A DNA stretch of 64,000 bases from Corythucha ciliata (GCA_038030265.1 CM075938.1:1899009-1963008); one strand, 5' to 3'; counted from the stretch's first letter, positions 22,201 to 28,800 are shown. Program-made: numbers and translations. The notes: generated from the letters alone by a model not told the origin.

Positions 22201-25200
22201 GGCTACCTTACCATCAAGCTTAGAAAATATCAGAACGTGTTTAACGGAAATAGTAATCTCGTCAAATTTTACTTCTGTTGCTCGTAAGTTTGAGTATTCT
22301 CGGTCCACGCTTTCTTTTTCGGCTCGGTCCAATTCAAGAGTTTCTTTCTCGTATCGGAAGCGCAATGGTCTGCAGTAACGAGTGGACGAGGGTCGACAGT
22401 TTTCCCAAATCACCTCATTTTGAGAATTATTTGAATACACCTTTTAAAGGCACCAAACTTGTCATGAACAAGTGAGAATCCGATTTACGATCATCGGTCT
22501 CCGAATATCTTTGAGCGAATTCATTTTGCCCAGAGGCTCCGTCGAAACACCACTTGGATATTAACGTCACCTCTTGTCCGTTCAATTTTACCAGGTTATC
22601 TTGATTTTTCATCTTCAGAATCCTTCCTGTAGTATGATCGAGCAAGTCTTGTAATGGAACCTCTGCAGATGTACCCGTAACTCTGACGTTGTTGGGGTAG
22701 CAGTCCTTTTTCGCTCTTGTGATTTCTGCGTAAGGAGGAAATATATCACACCCTATACTTTTAGAAGCTTTTCTTATGACTTCGTATTGGTACTTTGTCA
22801 ATTTTGCTTCAGTGAAAAGCGATAAAGCGAGTCCCTGACTGAAAATTGGAAATGACTGATTTGAAGAACCTGCGGCATCAATGAGACTCTGCTGGTATGA
22901 AGAACGTAGATCGTGAACTTTTGCTCTCCTGCTTCTCACACCACTCTCCTCAAAAGGTTTTGTCGGACGCCCTCTTCGAAGAAAATAAATTTCGGTTTCG
23001 TCGGAAAAATCTATTGAAAACTCTCCTTTCAGCCACTCCGAGTACTTTTTACGGAAAACAGCTCTGTCGCGGTAGACACTCGGTAATTTGTTTTTGAAAT
23101 GTGGCATGAAACGTTTCTTCAATTGTTTGACAAGCTGTAAGCTCTGGTTGTCAGCTAAATTTTCGAAATGAAAAGACACGTAATCCTCAGTAGTCCCGCC
23201 ACCGATTAGGCTTTCACTCAAGTCCAAGTACCGAATTTTAATAGGGGCCATTTCGACACTACTTTTTATAATTAGCTATGCTATTATAATTGTATTATAG
23301 TATATTGTATCAATTTATATTTATCTATCCTTCCGTGTTTAAACGAAAACTGTTTCAAGATGAAAAACAATTCTGTTGCTTTAAAGAGCGATTTTTTATA
23401 TATTTTTTTTTTTATGATGAAGTTTGTTCTATTGAACTCCTCCTCTGGCTAAACACCGCTACAGGTTTAGAAAATTAGGCGCTGTGTCCAAATATGCGCG
23501 TATATGCAGCTGAAATTTATAGGGTTTCTTTTTGAATGTGTACAGATTGGAAAAATCGCTACGCCAAGGCGGAGAAAAGCGGAGCTTTTTTTAAATCTCT
23601 ATCGACAAAGATAAGTTCGTGACTCCAGTGAATTTGCTCCACGAATCCATTCCCACTCCATTTTTCTTGCCCAACCCATGCAGTTTCCACATTATTCAGT
23701 ATTGACTGGGAGTAGTAACGGCTCACTGAATCTTTTTTTCCAAAAATCAGCACGTAATGGCATTATTTTTACAAGCACCCACATTTAAGAAGATAAACGA
23801 ATTTCAACTTTGAGGACGCATAATTCCGCCCGAACATCGCTGACTCAAAAAAGCGTTTCATTTCTTGATTTATATGCTAATTAGCTATTAGAAGTAATTA
23901 TTCAAACATGTAAATTCTGTCATTGATGAAATCGACTTTTTGCCGCGTTTTTCCCACTGTGCGCCGTTAGAACATCAAATCGGCTCTCCGACACGGTCCC
24001 ATCAGACTTCCTCACCGGATCTACAATCGACGCCTAGTGCCGAGCAACAAGATGAAGAATTGGCACCTCAAACATTAACCAGTTCACCGCCTCCGGAACA
24101 TTATCTTCGACGCTCTACTAGGAACAGGCGACCGCCCCGTTAGTTAAACGATTACGTCATTAATTAGAAAAACAAAAAGTGGGGGAGGTTGTCATGTTTT
24201 TATTTTCATATGTCCATTATGATTTATCAAAATATTTCAAAATACATAAAAGAAGTTTCTAAACGCGGTTCTAAGATTAACGTGTAAAAACGGCCCTGGT
24301 GTTGAGAACGTACAAGACCATCTGCCTGAGCAGACGAGGCCACAACAATTTGATGACTTCGTCATACTGACCTATAAACAAGCTGTGTCCGGTCCAGACT
24401 GTGAAAAATGGACCAAATATACAATCGAGGAAGAATTACAGCCCTTAGAGGACAATAAAACCCCTTGCCCCTGGGGGGCAAATTTTAATTTTTAAGGGGT
24501 CCCGTCGTGTGATTTTTGCTTCCCGATGGATGCAGTTCACCACTGGTGTTGACCAGCAGAATTCATTTTGTAGGCTAGCAAATCAGGACCCGTGAGGGGG
24601 GGGGGCGGGTCATTTTGTCTGAATCGTCGGACTTGTGAGCGATCAATCTGTTCAAGGAACATTGTGTTACGATCGTGATTATAGAGCAGAAAGCAACACT
24701 ATTGGATGGATACGGTTCAGTGAAGGAGTTTTTTTTTTTTTTTGTCATTTAGCCTAGTCATTACTATTGCTTTTAGAGATTTTTCGAGAAACCTCCGACG
24801 AAGGCCACCAAGGCTGCCCCCCCCCTCCATCAGTGAATCTGTATGAAAAATAGAACGGCGAAGTAAGTCCGGTACCCCCCCAGTTTGAAGATGGGAGAGC
24901 CCTGGAGTTTAACTCTAACTTCAGCAACATCAACAACAAAAAGGGAATTATTCTAGAAACTAAACGAAGGCCAATTTTTCATTTCTTATGCGACATGATC
25001 TTTTCACGTGCTATACTGATCCTGATGCAGAGCTTTAAAGATTACCACGGATGCATACCAATTTTCTACCTCTCTACCTATCGTCCCTTGTTTTTTCGGT
25101 CAATGAATTGGGTCCGAACACATACAATTCTTGAAGTGCGAAGGAGACTTCGATGATGCCCGCGAGCTATGGTCCAACTATGTTCAATATTAACGACTAA

Positions 25201-25379
25201 GTAATAAGCGTAAATATTTGTTTTTTCAGAGCAATCGCACACTAATTTTATCATAACGGAACTAGGAAATAAGCATTTTGCTTTCAAGTAGGAGGTAAAC
25301 TCACCGAGACGTCAACAACAAGAGGCTCTGCGTTCTTGTCATTCTTTTTCTCGCTAAGTGGTTTTGTGACGATTGTCAT
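7252..25379 (-). CDS. ITM2: ITM2/BRI family type II membrane protein with BRICHOS domain
   Basis: Six minus-strand coding exons: 25379-25305, 8473-8294, 7939-7856, 7781-7671, 7603-7489, 7403-7252; together 238 codons plus TAG. All introns are GT/AG and phases agree (0,0,0,0,1). The N-terminus starts MTIVTKPLSEKKN, as in the family. A single membrane helix lies at about 57-78 (SSVFIVALFVLSLGVL) with a short cytosolic N-terminus, so type II. The linker carries EFEIGESHEKISVPEF and IVHDF-like FVHDF. BRICHOS follows to the end, with the two conserved cysteines at C163 (RKCFVIPLNRTEVLPP) and C223 (NRECAEY). The N-glycosylation sequon NRT aligns with the one in vertebrate ITM2B; NVS, NKT and NLT are further sequons. 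The protein ends right after BRICHOS: the convertase site and C-terminal secreted peptide of vertebrate ITM2 are not seen. A weak alternative donor (GAG|GTTAGC at the stop) could hide a further exon. Intron 1 is about 16.8 kb and full of transposons. Members act in the secretory pathway; BRICHOS has chaperone-like activity. Confidence 0.92.
8474..9517. other. ITM2 intron 1, proximal part
   Basis: No gene. It holds poly-C, a CCCTGACTTTTT / CCCGGTTTTCCAGG fossil repeat near 8935-9035, the TAATTG-rich MITE at 9052-9236, and A/T-rich sequence with AATTTATAATAAATT duplications before the LINE. Confidence 0.5.
9052..9236. repeat. TAATTG-rich MITE, hAT-like
   Basis: It begins CAGGGCTGGGCAGTAATTG and is then built of overlapping forward and inverted TAATTGAATTAC and GTAATTTGTAATT words. 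A second member is at 16342-16505. The CAGGG..TGGGCA start resembles hAT terminal repeats. The right border and TSD are unclear. Confidence 0.45.
9565..10521 (+). CDS. LINE ORF1 protein: PHD-like zinc finger, coiled coil, RNA-binding region
   Basis: 318 residues from ATG at 9565. Residues 4-54 form a Cys4-His-Cys3 PHD-like finger (CAEC, CATC, HIAC, CKKC). A predicted coiled coil with heptad-like acidic/basic residues follows at about 80-165 (IEKLFEEIKEIKTQ, IEENISKVTQLAEEL). The last 150 residues contain an RRM-like region typical of LINE ORF1s (IEIHGCPFDKNENL, RPGIIVVRFL). ORF1 proteins bind the element RNA and form the RNP with ORF2. The ORF ends at TGA followed by CTA, and the frame then stays open to 10923 (see separate entry). 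Confidence 0.85.
   Translation: MSKCAECNKGFLNHAFRVCCATCEGVFHIACVGIETEDYKFLKSSKRDWYCKKCSAAKRKSMVEGNPSLGVVYDFLEELRTDFNTSLSGQHKHIEKLFEEIKEIKTQMGIQADNGDEILAKVKGIEENISKVTQLAEELESKTKNIESELFNLSVFFNQMEQKEKENDIEIHGCPFDKNENLTEKIIKTASAINYELKEEMIDNCYRTRPKKESDRPGIIVVRFLRKLDKDRFLKCAKSTQDLTVRKLGLMTGEPTKIFINHSLTYTNRKILHLAKETKKKLNYKYVWVKNGNVMMRKDDGTIAKHIRSTIDLYNMKE
10522..10923 (+). other. open 3' extension of LINE ORF1 after UGA-CUA, overlapping ORF2 start by AUGA
   Basis: In the ORF1 frame the only stop between 9565 and 10920 is the TGA at 10519-10521. After it 133 sense codons run to a TGA at 10921-10923, which overlaps the ORF2 ATG (10920-10922) as ATGA. The translated extension is rich in F, I, C and L, with two hydrophobic stretches (near IVILNCIILLWPF and near FETLIVIMFAVI). 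UGA followed by CUA is a known efficient stop-readthrough context in animal and viral mRNAs. Whether the extension is made is inference; it could also be an untranslated spacer that happens to be open. Confidence 0.4.
10920..11543 (+). CDS. LINE ORF2, part 1: AP endonuclease
   Basis: ORF2 nicks target DNA and primes reverse transcription. From ATG 10920 the apurinic-type endonuclease begins: LICLNIRSLKKNFDEF, then the catalytic-glutamate motif ILTETW and the FIFCGDVNIN motif with D and N. The frame closes at TGA 11541-11543. The rest of the endonuclease (IDHVFF, the SDH-type motif) continues one base back in the next frame, so a single-base frameshift splits the domain. The ATG is chosen because it overlaps the upstream open frame. 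Confidence 0.82.
   Translation: MKSSDFDDEEVGNSVFCESVADLESLAATYCLGNVNLICLNIRSLKKNFDEFYSLLCSINVIFHVIILTETWNSDNLSFDIPGYLEFRSTQSVNRAEGVSVYILEDCSVDVLDVSPNKLDNSNSVYLKIIINQFVFELLAVYRSFDRDPILFIESLDALCSGIDRNANFIFCGDVNINTLVLSNISSDYLNVFAKYGFCNIIDKATG
11540..13897 (+). CDS. LINE ORF2, part 2: endonuclease end and reverse transcriptase
   Basis: Continues ORF2 in the -1 frame. It opens with the endonuclease IDHVFF motif and DHFPV. The RT follows: NYRPISLTFSLSKVLES, QYGFQEGLSTSHAL, the first catalytic Asp in FLDIQKAFDSVNH, CGVPQGTVLGPLLF, and the FADD box (ICFADDTVILF) near residue 500. A thumb-like region and C-terminal tail run to 13897. The RT frame itself is intact over 780 codons, so the element is damaged only at the 11541 frameshift. 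Motif spelling fits the CR1/Jockey group; the exact clade needs a tree. Confidence 0.88.
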   Translation: MSNLSKSCIDHVFFKSSTVGDYVGFVMSNDITDHFPVGFLFNSKSVEKRKENFVVETTVNYKKFVSLVSEESWSKVLSLRDVDDALECFLGVIKKCLNEASICKTSVSGKRKKLKNWITKGIVISIRERDKMWAMARKSSCHEVVLHYKRYRNILNSCIKQAKVMYFKEKIDLAGRNPKEVWRIIREATNCNRENKCTFYSEILNSMGVPIKNDFDVATVFNKHFVSVGEDIMRNIERKNGGRTPILDRCTLQGFNSPNSFFLSPVTETEVLKELKRLNKNSSFDVDGVNNYVLRKVKTFILVPLAHIFNLSFSTGVFPTIFKKSIVIPLFKGGDRKSVSNYRPISLTFSLSKVLESCIKRRLVEYLQHKNVISQRQYGFQEGLSTSHALFDVTKFIYENLDSNNYVYGLFLDIQKAFDSVNHSLVLEKLSYYGIRGIANNLISSYLDGRSQAVKINCSLSHPEFVRCGVPQGTVLGPLLFLLLLNDFFSVPIRGKQICFADDTVILFSGPNGDELRRTVIEDLKIIRRWFDSNFLSINFTKTSLISFTKGRRLRGPDPLVIHSNSCDKTNCDSTSCDTICFVDSYKYLGVLFDSALKYDLHIVALANRLRKMCYKFRQLRKICDITTLRSTYFALCESILSYGIIVWGNSSQFMLGKLKIVQKLIIKIALSKPQRYSSEELFKEFRVKNLDELFLTSVALLLFKLDRNYYAYHPYNTRISDHTNVRIPKFCTAFYSKHAFVVGMRMAIKFQYNYNGFENIQKFKKFLNKLVNEGKLKSVYTLFV
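14247..14329. other. short spacer after LINE
   Basis: Nothing recognised; it leads into the family C repeat array. Confidence 0.4.
14330..16090 (+). repeat. degenerate ~35-bp repeat array, family C (plus orientation)
   Basis: About 1.7 kb of diverged units around CAATTTTAGCCGCGAATTAG with T-runs between them, spaced roughly 30-45 bp. It lies within ITM2 intron 1. The same family occurs twice in COG4 intron 5, in opposite orientations (27770-29330 minus, 29930-31570 plus). No coding frame is conserved across units. Confidence 0.7.
16342..16505. repeat. TAATTG-rich MITE, hAT-like, second copy
   Basis: Begins CAGGTCTTGGGTAATTGG and ends TTTGCCCTCCCCTG, so imperfect inverted ends of the CAGGG..TGGGCA type. 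The interior is made of TAATTG / CAATTA words like the copy at 9052-9236. Confidence 0.5.
16506..16702. other. left flank of the Gypsy insertion
   Basis: No gene seen. The last five bases (16698-16702, ACGGC) are the left target-site duplication of the Gypsy element. Confidence 0.5.
16703..16802 (+). repeat. Gypsy 5' LTR
   Basis: Starts TGTCATG and ends CGTGTAAAA, so the usual terminal CA is missing. It contains a TATA box TATATAAAAG at 16756-16765 (TACATAAAAG in the 3' copy). The boundary is fixed by identity with 24190-24289 and by the ACGGC duplication. Confidence 0.88.
16815..16830 (+). promoter_or_regulatory. probable primer-binding site
   Basis: TGGCGACTCGGTGAAA lies 12 bp after the 5' LTR. 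A TGGCGA start is common for tRNA-primed Gypsy elements. The tRNA is not identified. Confidence 0.5.
16874..17770 (+). CDS. Gypsy Gag
   Basis: ATG at 16874 (the frame opens slightly earlier at a TTG). The roughly 300-residue product has the retrotransposon-gag fold signature: F-NRYIERFENYLSI near residue 60, LSVTQKDNQTIAEFVCSLRE near 135, and IRGLKDNWIREQLL near 180. The zinc knuckles are not in this frame: they lie in the +1 frame of the overlapping pol ORF (17734-17838). Gag and pol therefore need a frameshift between about 17450 and 17730, either programmed or mutational. Confidence 0.85.
   Translation: MDPEQFERLLNAFTQSRLSLIQSFQAIQSNQSSSSAHENNVSSVQPFEHFDSTKEMFNRYIERFENYLSIKNLSDQTRQAQLLCASIGPTRYSNLASFLGPDKPIKDFNYNDLVQKLREMLIPKRNVVVNQHYFLSVTQKDNQTIAEFVCSLRESLNDCDFFVKCQCDTNVSDSDIFLRAQFIRGLKDNWIREQLLQSTSINFDEIVSKAVALEASRIESQKCSISPGFSSYSDSTDTFKVFNQPRRGISKNQRKDERQHDTHGTKSLSDSKTKDYRLPRTGNKQSMSELRQIEPQVT
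17448..19169 (+). CDS. Gypsy Pol part 1: zinc knuckles, protease, RT
   Basis: The frame is +1 relative to gag and overlaps it by 323 bp, so the first ~90 residues of this frame are probably not used. Two CX2CX4HX4C knuckles come first (CLNCARSNHRSHEC, CKTCHKKGHVSKVC). The aspartic protease follows with FEVDSGAKYSLIS (DSG in place of DTG). RT follows: IIPKPDGNVRICVDYK, FCKLDLYKAYLHLKV and the catalytic box AYFDDIVIHG. The second position of the box is F where Gypsy usually has V, I or L. The frame closes at 19169 inside the LxxFLGMxxYY motif, which continues in another frame: a one-base break. Confidence 0.88.
   Translation: MNNFYNPPPSTSMKSFPRPSLSKHPGLRAKSVQFLPDFPHTVTRLILSRYSTSPVAELVKTNAKMNGNTTRTERSHSPTRRRKIIDYHALGINNLCLNCARSNHRSHECYTDRESLTCKTCHKKGHVSKVCIKTLLQTRRQRLTSTQHLDELSDSDSNQGFGIVNFIEPVVIDLFEVTPHPDKYIVTVKLNGVCQNFEVDSGAKYSLISADDFASLDLGLQLQPSDLVFRSYSEHIIKPHGKVKVTVTYKNRSITSDLYVVPPGHQALLGRTWIRNLDISLKQIDLENHTTRTRDSVSIHHTPSEDFFNEFATVFEQKVGCIPNVEIKLRLRENATPCFNKVRNVPYALREKVEKELDSLETSGIITPVTASDWGSPLVIIPKPDGNVRICVDYKCGVNKNLVSANHPIRRIDDVLNSLRDSKFFCKLDLYKAYLHLKVDTKSSEIQTLVTHRGTYRMNRLSFGIKTAPSDFNRILTQILHGLKKTEAYFDDIVIHGATLEECRENLRACLKRLAENDLHVNKKKCTFFQTQIDYLGHIIEHNKIRKSLEKVRAVAEMPPPSNVEELLAFWAW
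19157..20986 (+). CDS. Gypsy Pol part 2: RNase H, integrase; C-terminus replaced by Transib end
   Basis: Continues pol after the frameshift: GMVTYYSKFIPNF, RNase H (LATDASPHGAAAVL, LDREALAIIFGV, LVTDNQPL), then integrase with its HHCC zinc domain (HIGVVKMKQLARRYVYWP, CEKCALT), catalytic D and D in HIDYAGPF and LVSDNASIFTS, and E in HPATNGLAEKFVQTLK. A GPY-like C-terminal region follows (VGERVQTRMH). The TAA at 20984-20986 belongs to the inserted Transib end, so the last Pol residues before it (to about 20974) are the real ones. Confidence 0.88.
   Translation: MGMVTYYSKFIPNFSSLTYPLRTLLRKNRKFHWTNQCHTAFLKLKQELCSERVLIPFNPNLPLILATDASPHGAAAVLSHDVNGREIPISYASRSLTQSEMNYSQLDREALAIIFGVNYFFNYLYGQHFTLVTDNQPLSHIFHQNKTLPQMTSARLLRYASFLSGFNYTISCKKSIENENVDCLSRAPTKQFINTADVFLNKKMSKLFAQTVFQISSEAITYETIASATSRDPELGPLLRRLQSGRSDEPYTIDNGILFRQDRIVVPTQLRKQLLNELHATHIGVVKMKQLARRYVYWPKIDLDIERLVKSCEKCALTRHSPAKAPVHPWYEPEENWERLHIDYAGPFENHYFLITVDAKSKWAEVRISKTPPSTASTITMLNDIFSTHGYPSVLVSDNASIFTSNHFKIFCKNHGIFQKLTAPGHPATNGLAEKFVQTLKQRLRTASNDPVPLSEKLKRTMLRYRVTPLACGKSPAELYLNRRLRIRLDAIKPNLKTKNCYPHIATTIRTFKVGERVQTRMHINNRSTWRFGTVSQKLGQRHYIVLLDTGRELKRHIDQLRATLVPQKTSTQDFQSHSPPQPPSQILGVPFPTSKNLPNSPRSPPHSG
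20975..21011 (+). repeat. Transib left end: heptamer, 21-bp spacer, A-rich block
   Basis: CACAGTG at 20975-20981, spacer 20982-21002, then GCAAAAATT at 21003-21011. The block resembles the RAG nonamer core by its run of A after C. Confidence 0.8.
21400..23251 (-). pseudogene. Transib transposase, RAG1-core-like, one frameshift and one stop
   Basis: ATG at 23251-23249. First frame 23251-22427 (274 codons). The frame shifts near 22440 within a TTTAAAAGG stretch, continues to 21811, meets TAA at 21811-21813, and goes on in the same frame to 21400. Total span is about 617 codons, a normal Transib size. Transib/RAG1 landmarks: WCFDGASGQ (first catalytic Asp, about residue 237), DGKVAQAVTGTSSSSSC with CFICNA (second Asp region and zinc ligands), YPWYYLPSTVHKILVYG, and LSEEAQKSRNRDYK followed by NARKHSR. 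The last aligns with the RAG1 segment holding the third acidic residue. The catalytic residues are present; only two lesions separate it from an open frame. Confidence 0.9.
23252..23936. other. Transib 5' non-coding region (transposase upstream side)
   Basis: AT-rich stretch with no recognised gene, between the transposase start and the right end of the transposon. It probably holds the transposase promoter. Confidence 0.4.
23935..23961 (-). repeat. Transib right end: heptamer, 11-bp spacer, A-rich block
   Basis: Read inward on the minus strand: CACAGTG (23961-23955), spacer 23954-23944, then GCAAAAAGT (23943-23935). The same block as the left end sits 10 bp closer to the heptamer. Confidence 0.8.
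23967..24143 (+). CDS. Gypsy Pol C-terminal tail, separated by Transib
   Basis: After the right Transib duplication the frame runs Ser/Pro/Gln-rich and ends YLRRSTRNRRPPR then TAG, a typical basic end of Gypsy Pol. It was the C-terminus of the Pol ORF ending at 20974 before the Transib insertion. Confidence 0.75.
   Translation, partial: LEHQIGSPTRSHQTSSPDLQSTPSAEQQDEELAPQTLTSSPPPEHYLRRSTRNRRPPR
24174..24189 (+). promoter_or_regulatory. polypurine tract
   Basis: Purine run AAAAAGTGGGGGAGGT directly before the 3' LTR. It primes plus-strand DNA synthesis in this class of element. Confidence 0.75.
24190..24289 (+). repeat. Gypsy 3' LTR
   Basis: 100 bp matching the 5' LTR apart from one visible change in the TATA region, followed by the ACGGC duplication (24290-24294). 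Confidence 0.88.
24301..24495 (+). pseudogene. Copia-like polymerase fragment
   Basis: One open frame reads FDDFVILTYKQAVSGPDCEKW then EEELQPLEDNKT and ends TAA. This resembles the start of the Copia RT domain (a conserved block of the form EA-x-x-P-x-x-x-x-W-x-x-A-x-x-E-E-x-x-x-L-x-x-N-x-T-W). The Trp after KT is gone. It directly abuts the Gypsy duplication, so the Gypsy element probably landed in or beside an old Copia copy. I see no further Copia sequence to the left of 16703. Confidence 0.5.
24496..25304. other. ITM2 intron 1, distal part
   Basis: No gene seen. Contains G, T and C homopolymers and scraps of dispersed repeat near 24780-24830. It ends at the exon 1 donor (GTGAGT, 25304-25299 on the minus strand). 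Confidence 0.5.
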
Positions 25380-25863
25380 TGTGACGGTTTACACTCTCGG
25401 TCTGTGTTTATCACTAGCAATTCACAAACTTCCTAATAGCACAAATTAAACGGATTTTACTTTTTCTCGCTTTATTCGGATGTAATGCGTCAATCCTCTC
25501 GACATGCAGCTCTAGAATTGAACTGGTGGTGTCCTGGTGTCGTGCTCGTGAAAGTGTTGTAAATTAAAGGAAGTAGTTTGTAGGGATACAACTGTGAGCG
25601 CTAGTTTCGCATTGGGCTAATGATTCGGGCGATGGTGACATTTTATTGTTTATGGCAAATTGACAATTAATTAGTAACAATTCGCCAAGTGTGCTTTAAC
25701 CGTTTAAAATTTGTCCTACCGTAGATATTTGACGAATTAAGAAAGTTTTTCTGAATCTCTTGGCTACAGGGACGATCCGATCTGGCAGCTGATGATAAGC
25801 TTGTCATCGCCTTCCAGAGAAACACGCTGAACGGCGAATCTTGTTTAAATTTATCTTCGAGAA
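25380..25863. promoter_or_regulatory. shared ITM2/COG4 5' region (putative bidirectional promoter)
   Basis: 484 bp separate the two divergent start codons. No TATA box is obvious near either start. It includes CAGCTG near 25787 and an ATTGG (inverted CCAAT) near 25612. Both genes are expected to be broadly expressed, which fits a TATA-less divergent promoter. Transcription starts are not visible from sequence alone. Confidence 0.55.
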
Positions 25864-28800
25864 ATGTCTTGGGATCTTATGAGCGATGAACAAAAAGAGC
25901 TTCATAGAAAATTATGCGAAGAAGAGGTACGACGCACACAATCGCAATTGTAAGTTTATAATTAATTTTTACAATGTATTTAGGAGAAAACTGTCAAAGA
26001 ACTTCAAACTCTAATGTCACGACACTGTCACCTTGATGCGAAAGTGAAAAATATCGTTAAAGTACTCCCTAATATTGAAATGATAAGTTCTGATGCGAAG
26101 CATCTTTCCGATATGATCAACTACGCCTTAACTTTAGCCGATAAAGTAAGCTGCAAAGTGAGGAAACTCGACACAGCAAGGGTAACTGTCTGGATTAACC
26201 ACGACGATAATATTAGAAATTCCTCTATTCCTGACCACGTTTTACTATAATTTTAAGAGTCGGGTATCGGAGTGCCAACAAAGAGTTCACGATCTTCTCG
26301 ACCTCCAACTCTGTAGTGACGGTGTTCGAGCGGCAATGAATGCTGGCGACTACGAGAAGGCGGCAGCTCACGTTCATCGCTACTTGAGCATGGACCGGTC
26401 GCTTTTGGAGAAAACAGCCGATGACGTTGACCAAGGTATTTGGAAACAAATTAAAAATTGAAAAAAATCGAAAATCGTCAAATTTTTGTCCTCGTTAAAA
26501 GATTCAGCCGTGGTCAACAATTCGATAACTCTTCTCCAAGAAGCGTCCACAAAACTCCGGGACATCCTCACTGCCAAATTTAACGACGCCGCTACCAATG
26601 AAGATGTCGCGTCCATTGAGAGGTTCTTCAAACTGTTTCCCCTGGTTGAAATGCACGATTACGGGCTGAATAAGTACTCGGCCTATTTGTGTACCCAAGT
26701 AACTATTTTTTACAAAAATTTCATATCTTCCAAGACAATCAACTATGCATCATTTTATAGATTCAATCAGCGGCAAGAAAGAATTTGAGGTTGACCCTGG
26801 AAACATCGGCCAATGATAAAAGAGCCGGCGTTATATTTGGTGACGTCTTAACCTTGTTGTTTGAAGACGTTGCGCGAACCATTGAAATTCATCAACCGTT
26901 GGTGGAAACTTATTATGGTAAGTCTTAGCTATGTTAACGATGGAATGGTGATAACTACCAAAAAATCGTGCCCGAGCATGTAGCAAACACTAACGGGGAG
27001 CGCTGCGCCTTTTGCGGCTCCGCCCCCCCCCCCCCGCTGCCGTCTTCCTTCAATACTTGTGGGGCCTTGCAAGTAACGATAGAATGGATTCTATAAGTAT
27101 TAGAGGGAAACTAAGCATTTTTTCGATTCGGCGGAAAAACCTCAAGTCGACGGGAACCCGCGAACGACGTAGGGTTTATACTAGGGTTGCCAGGTGTCAG
27201 AGGGATGAAATCGGGACACCTCCCTTCTTCCCTAGGCGTTGGTGAGGAGGGGGAGAGACCAGTCTCGTACAGACGAACAATCATTAGATCTGTTCCAGCT
27301 AAGGTGTTCAGAGCACATCAGTTGCCGTGAGACTGACCAATAAAATTTAAGTTGCCAATATCATAACGAATCGCCATGTCGTTGATTCATGTCCAGATTT
27401 TCGAGAATTTGGCTGGGCGGTGAAGGAAAATGCTCTGCATGAGACCAGTTACAATGAACAAGTTTTTCCCAGTAGCGTACCGAGGTAGGGGTGAGGGGGA
27501 TGGACCGCTTCGGGCCCTCCGAAAAGCATAAATACGGAAAAATGAGGATTTTTAGGTTCTATAATCATGGATATAGCTATGTGGAAAGGTTGGACACCGA
27601 TTTAGCTCCTTTCTACGAATTCCAGTCCATGACCGACATGGAGAATATAACGTTACGAATGATATCAGCAAAGAGTGTGGGCTGAATATTCGATTGAGCC
27701 CCCCCCCCCACTTCAAGAGAGTGCTTTTCTGGGGTGGTTCAAATACAAAAATCCCCCGCCTTCCAGAGGAAAATATTCGCGGCTAAACTAGAGAAAATAC
27801 ACCGTTCCCAGTTTCGTTTGGTCCTTAAGCGCACTAATGTACTGATCAGCAATTTGAAACTCGCTGACGGGGTAAAAACCTTGAAACCCGCTGATTCGTG
27901 GTCTGTCGATGCAACTTTCCAGATCAAAATTGAGAAAAAAACGGCAATTCGCGGTGCATGGCGGACGTTCCACGTCGGAAATGTAGAAATCAACCCAAAA
28001 ATGTTGTTTTTGGGGCGATTTTGTATTCTTACTGTTACTTAAGTAAACAAAAAACGCGGCTAATATTGATAAAAATAACGCTAATTCGGGTTAAAATTGG
28101 GCAAAAATGGCAAATTCACAGCTCAAATTGCGAAAAATCGCACATTATCATTTAAAAAAGAGAATAGATGCTACTTCGCTGCAAAATTAGCAGAAAACAC
28201 TATTTCACTGCTGAAATTGTGAAAAATCGCTAATTCGCGGATAAAGTTTAGGAAAAACGTTAATTCGCGAACACAAATGAAGAAAACTAATTTGCGGCTG
28301 AAGTTGAGAAGATGCAAATCCGTAGATTCTGAACGATTTGAGGCTCTAACTGAAAAACAGCGCTAATCCATGGCAGAAAGTTGAAAAAAAATTGCTTGTG
28401 CAGGGCTAAAATCTAAAAACAACGCGGCTAAAATTGAAAAAATCACTAATTATCGCCGTTAAAATGGAGAAAAACACTAATTTTTAGCTCAAATTGTGAA
28501 CAAAAGATAATTCGTTTTCATAAAAGTTGTTAGTCTGCGGCTGAAAATAAGGAAAACGCCAATTCGTGGCTAAAATTGAGAAAATTCGCTAATTTGCGGC
28601 TAAAACTGAGGAAAATGATAAATTCTTGGAGTGTTAATATTATTTATAATTTAAATATACTCGCTTTCTGAGGGCAACTATCTGGCTAAAATTGAGAAAA
28701 TCGGCTATAAGTAAAAAAAAAAAAAAATCACTGATTCGTGGCTAGAACTGAGAAAAAGCGCTAATCTGTAGCTAAAAGTGAAACAAAATTGCTAATGAGG

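Larger units (their letters stand above)
20975..23961 (-). mobile_element. Transib DNA transposon (RAG1-related), inserted in Gypsy pol
   Basis: 2987 bp bounded by the terminal inverted heptamer CACAGTG (20975-20981 and, inverted, 23955-23961) and by a 5-bp GC-rich duplication CGCCG (20970-20974 and 23962-23966). Both features are Transib hallmarks. The transposase is on the minus strand (23251 to about 21400). A shared CGGCAAAAA block lies near each end but at different distances from the heptamer (see findings). The transposase has one frameshift and one nonsense codon. Confidence 0.92.
16703..24289 (+). mobile_element. Gypsy LTR retrotransposon with 100-bp LTRs, interrupted by Transib
   Basis: The two 100-bp LTRs (16703-16802, 24190-24289) differ at one visible base, and the 5-bp duplication ACGGC flanks the element (16698-16702 and 24290-24294). 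Order is LTR, primer site, gag, protease, RT, RNase H, integrase, polypurine tract, LTR. A 2987-bp Transib sits in the 3' end of pol. Without it the element is about 4.6 kb. Very short LTRs recall the Mag group of Gypsy. Pol has a frameshift near 19155. Near-identical LTRs imply a recent insertion, and the Transib arrived later still. Confidence 0.9.
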
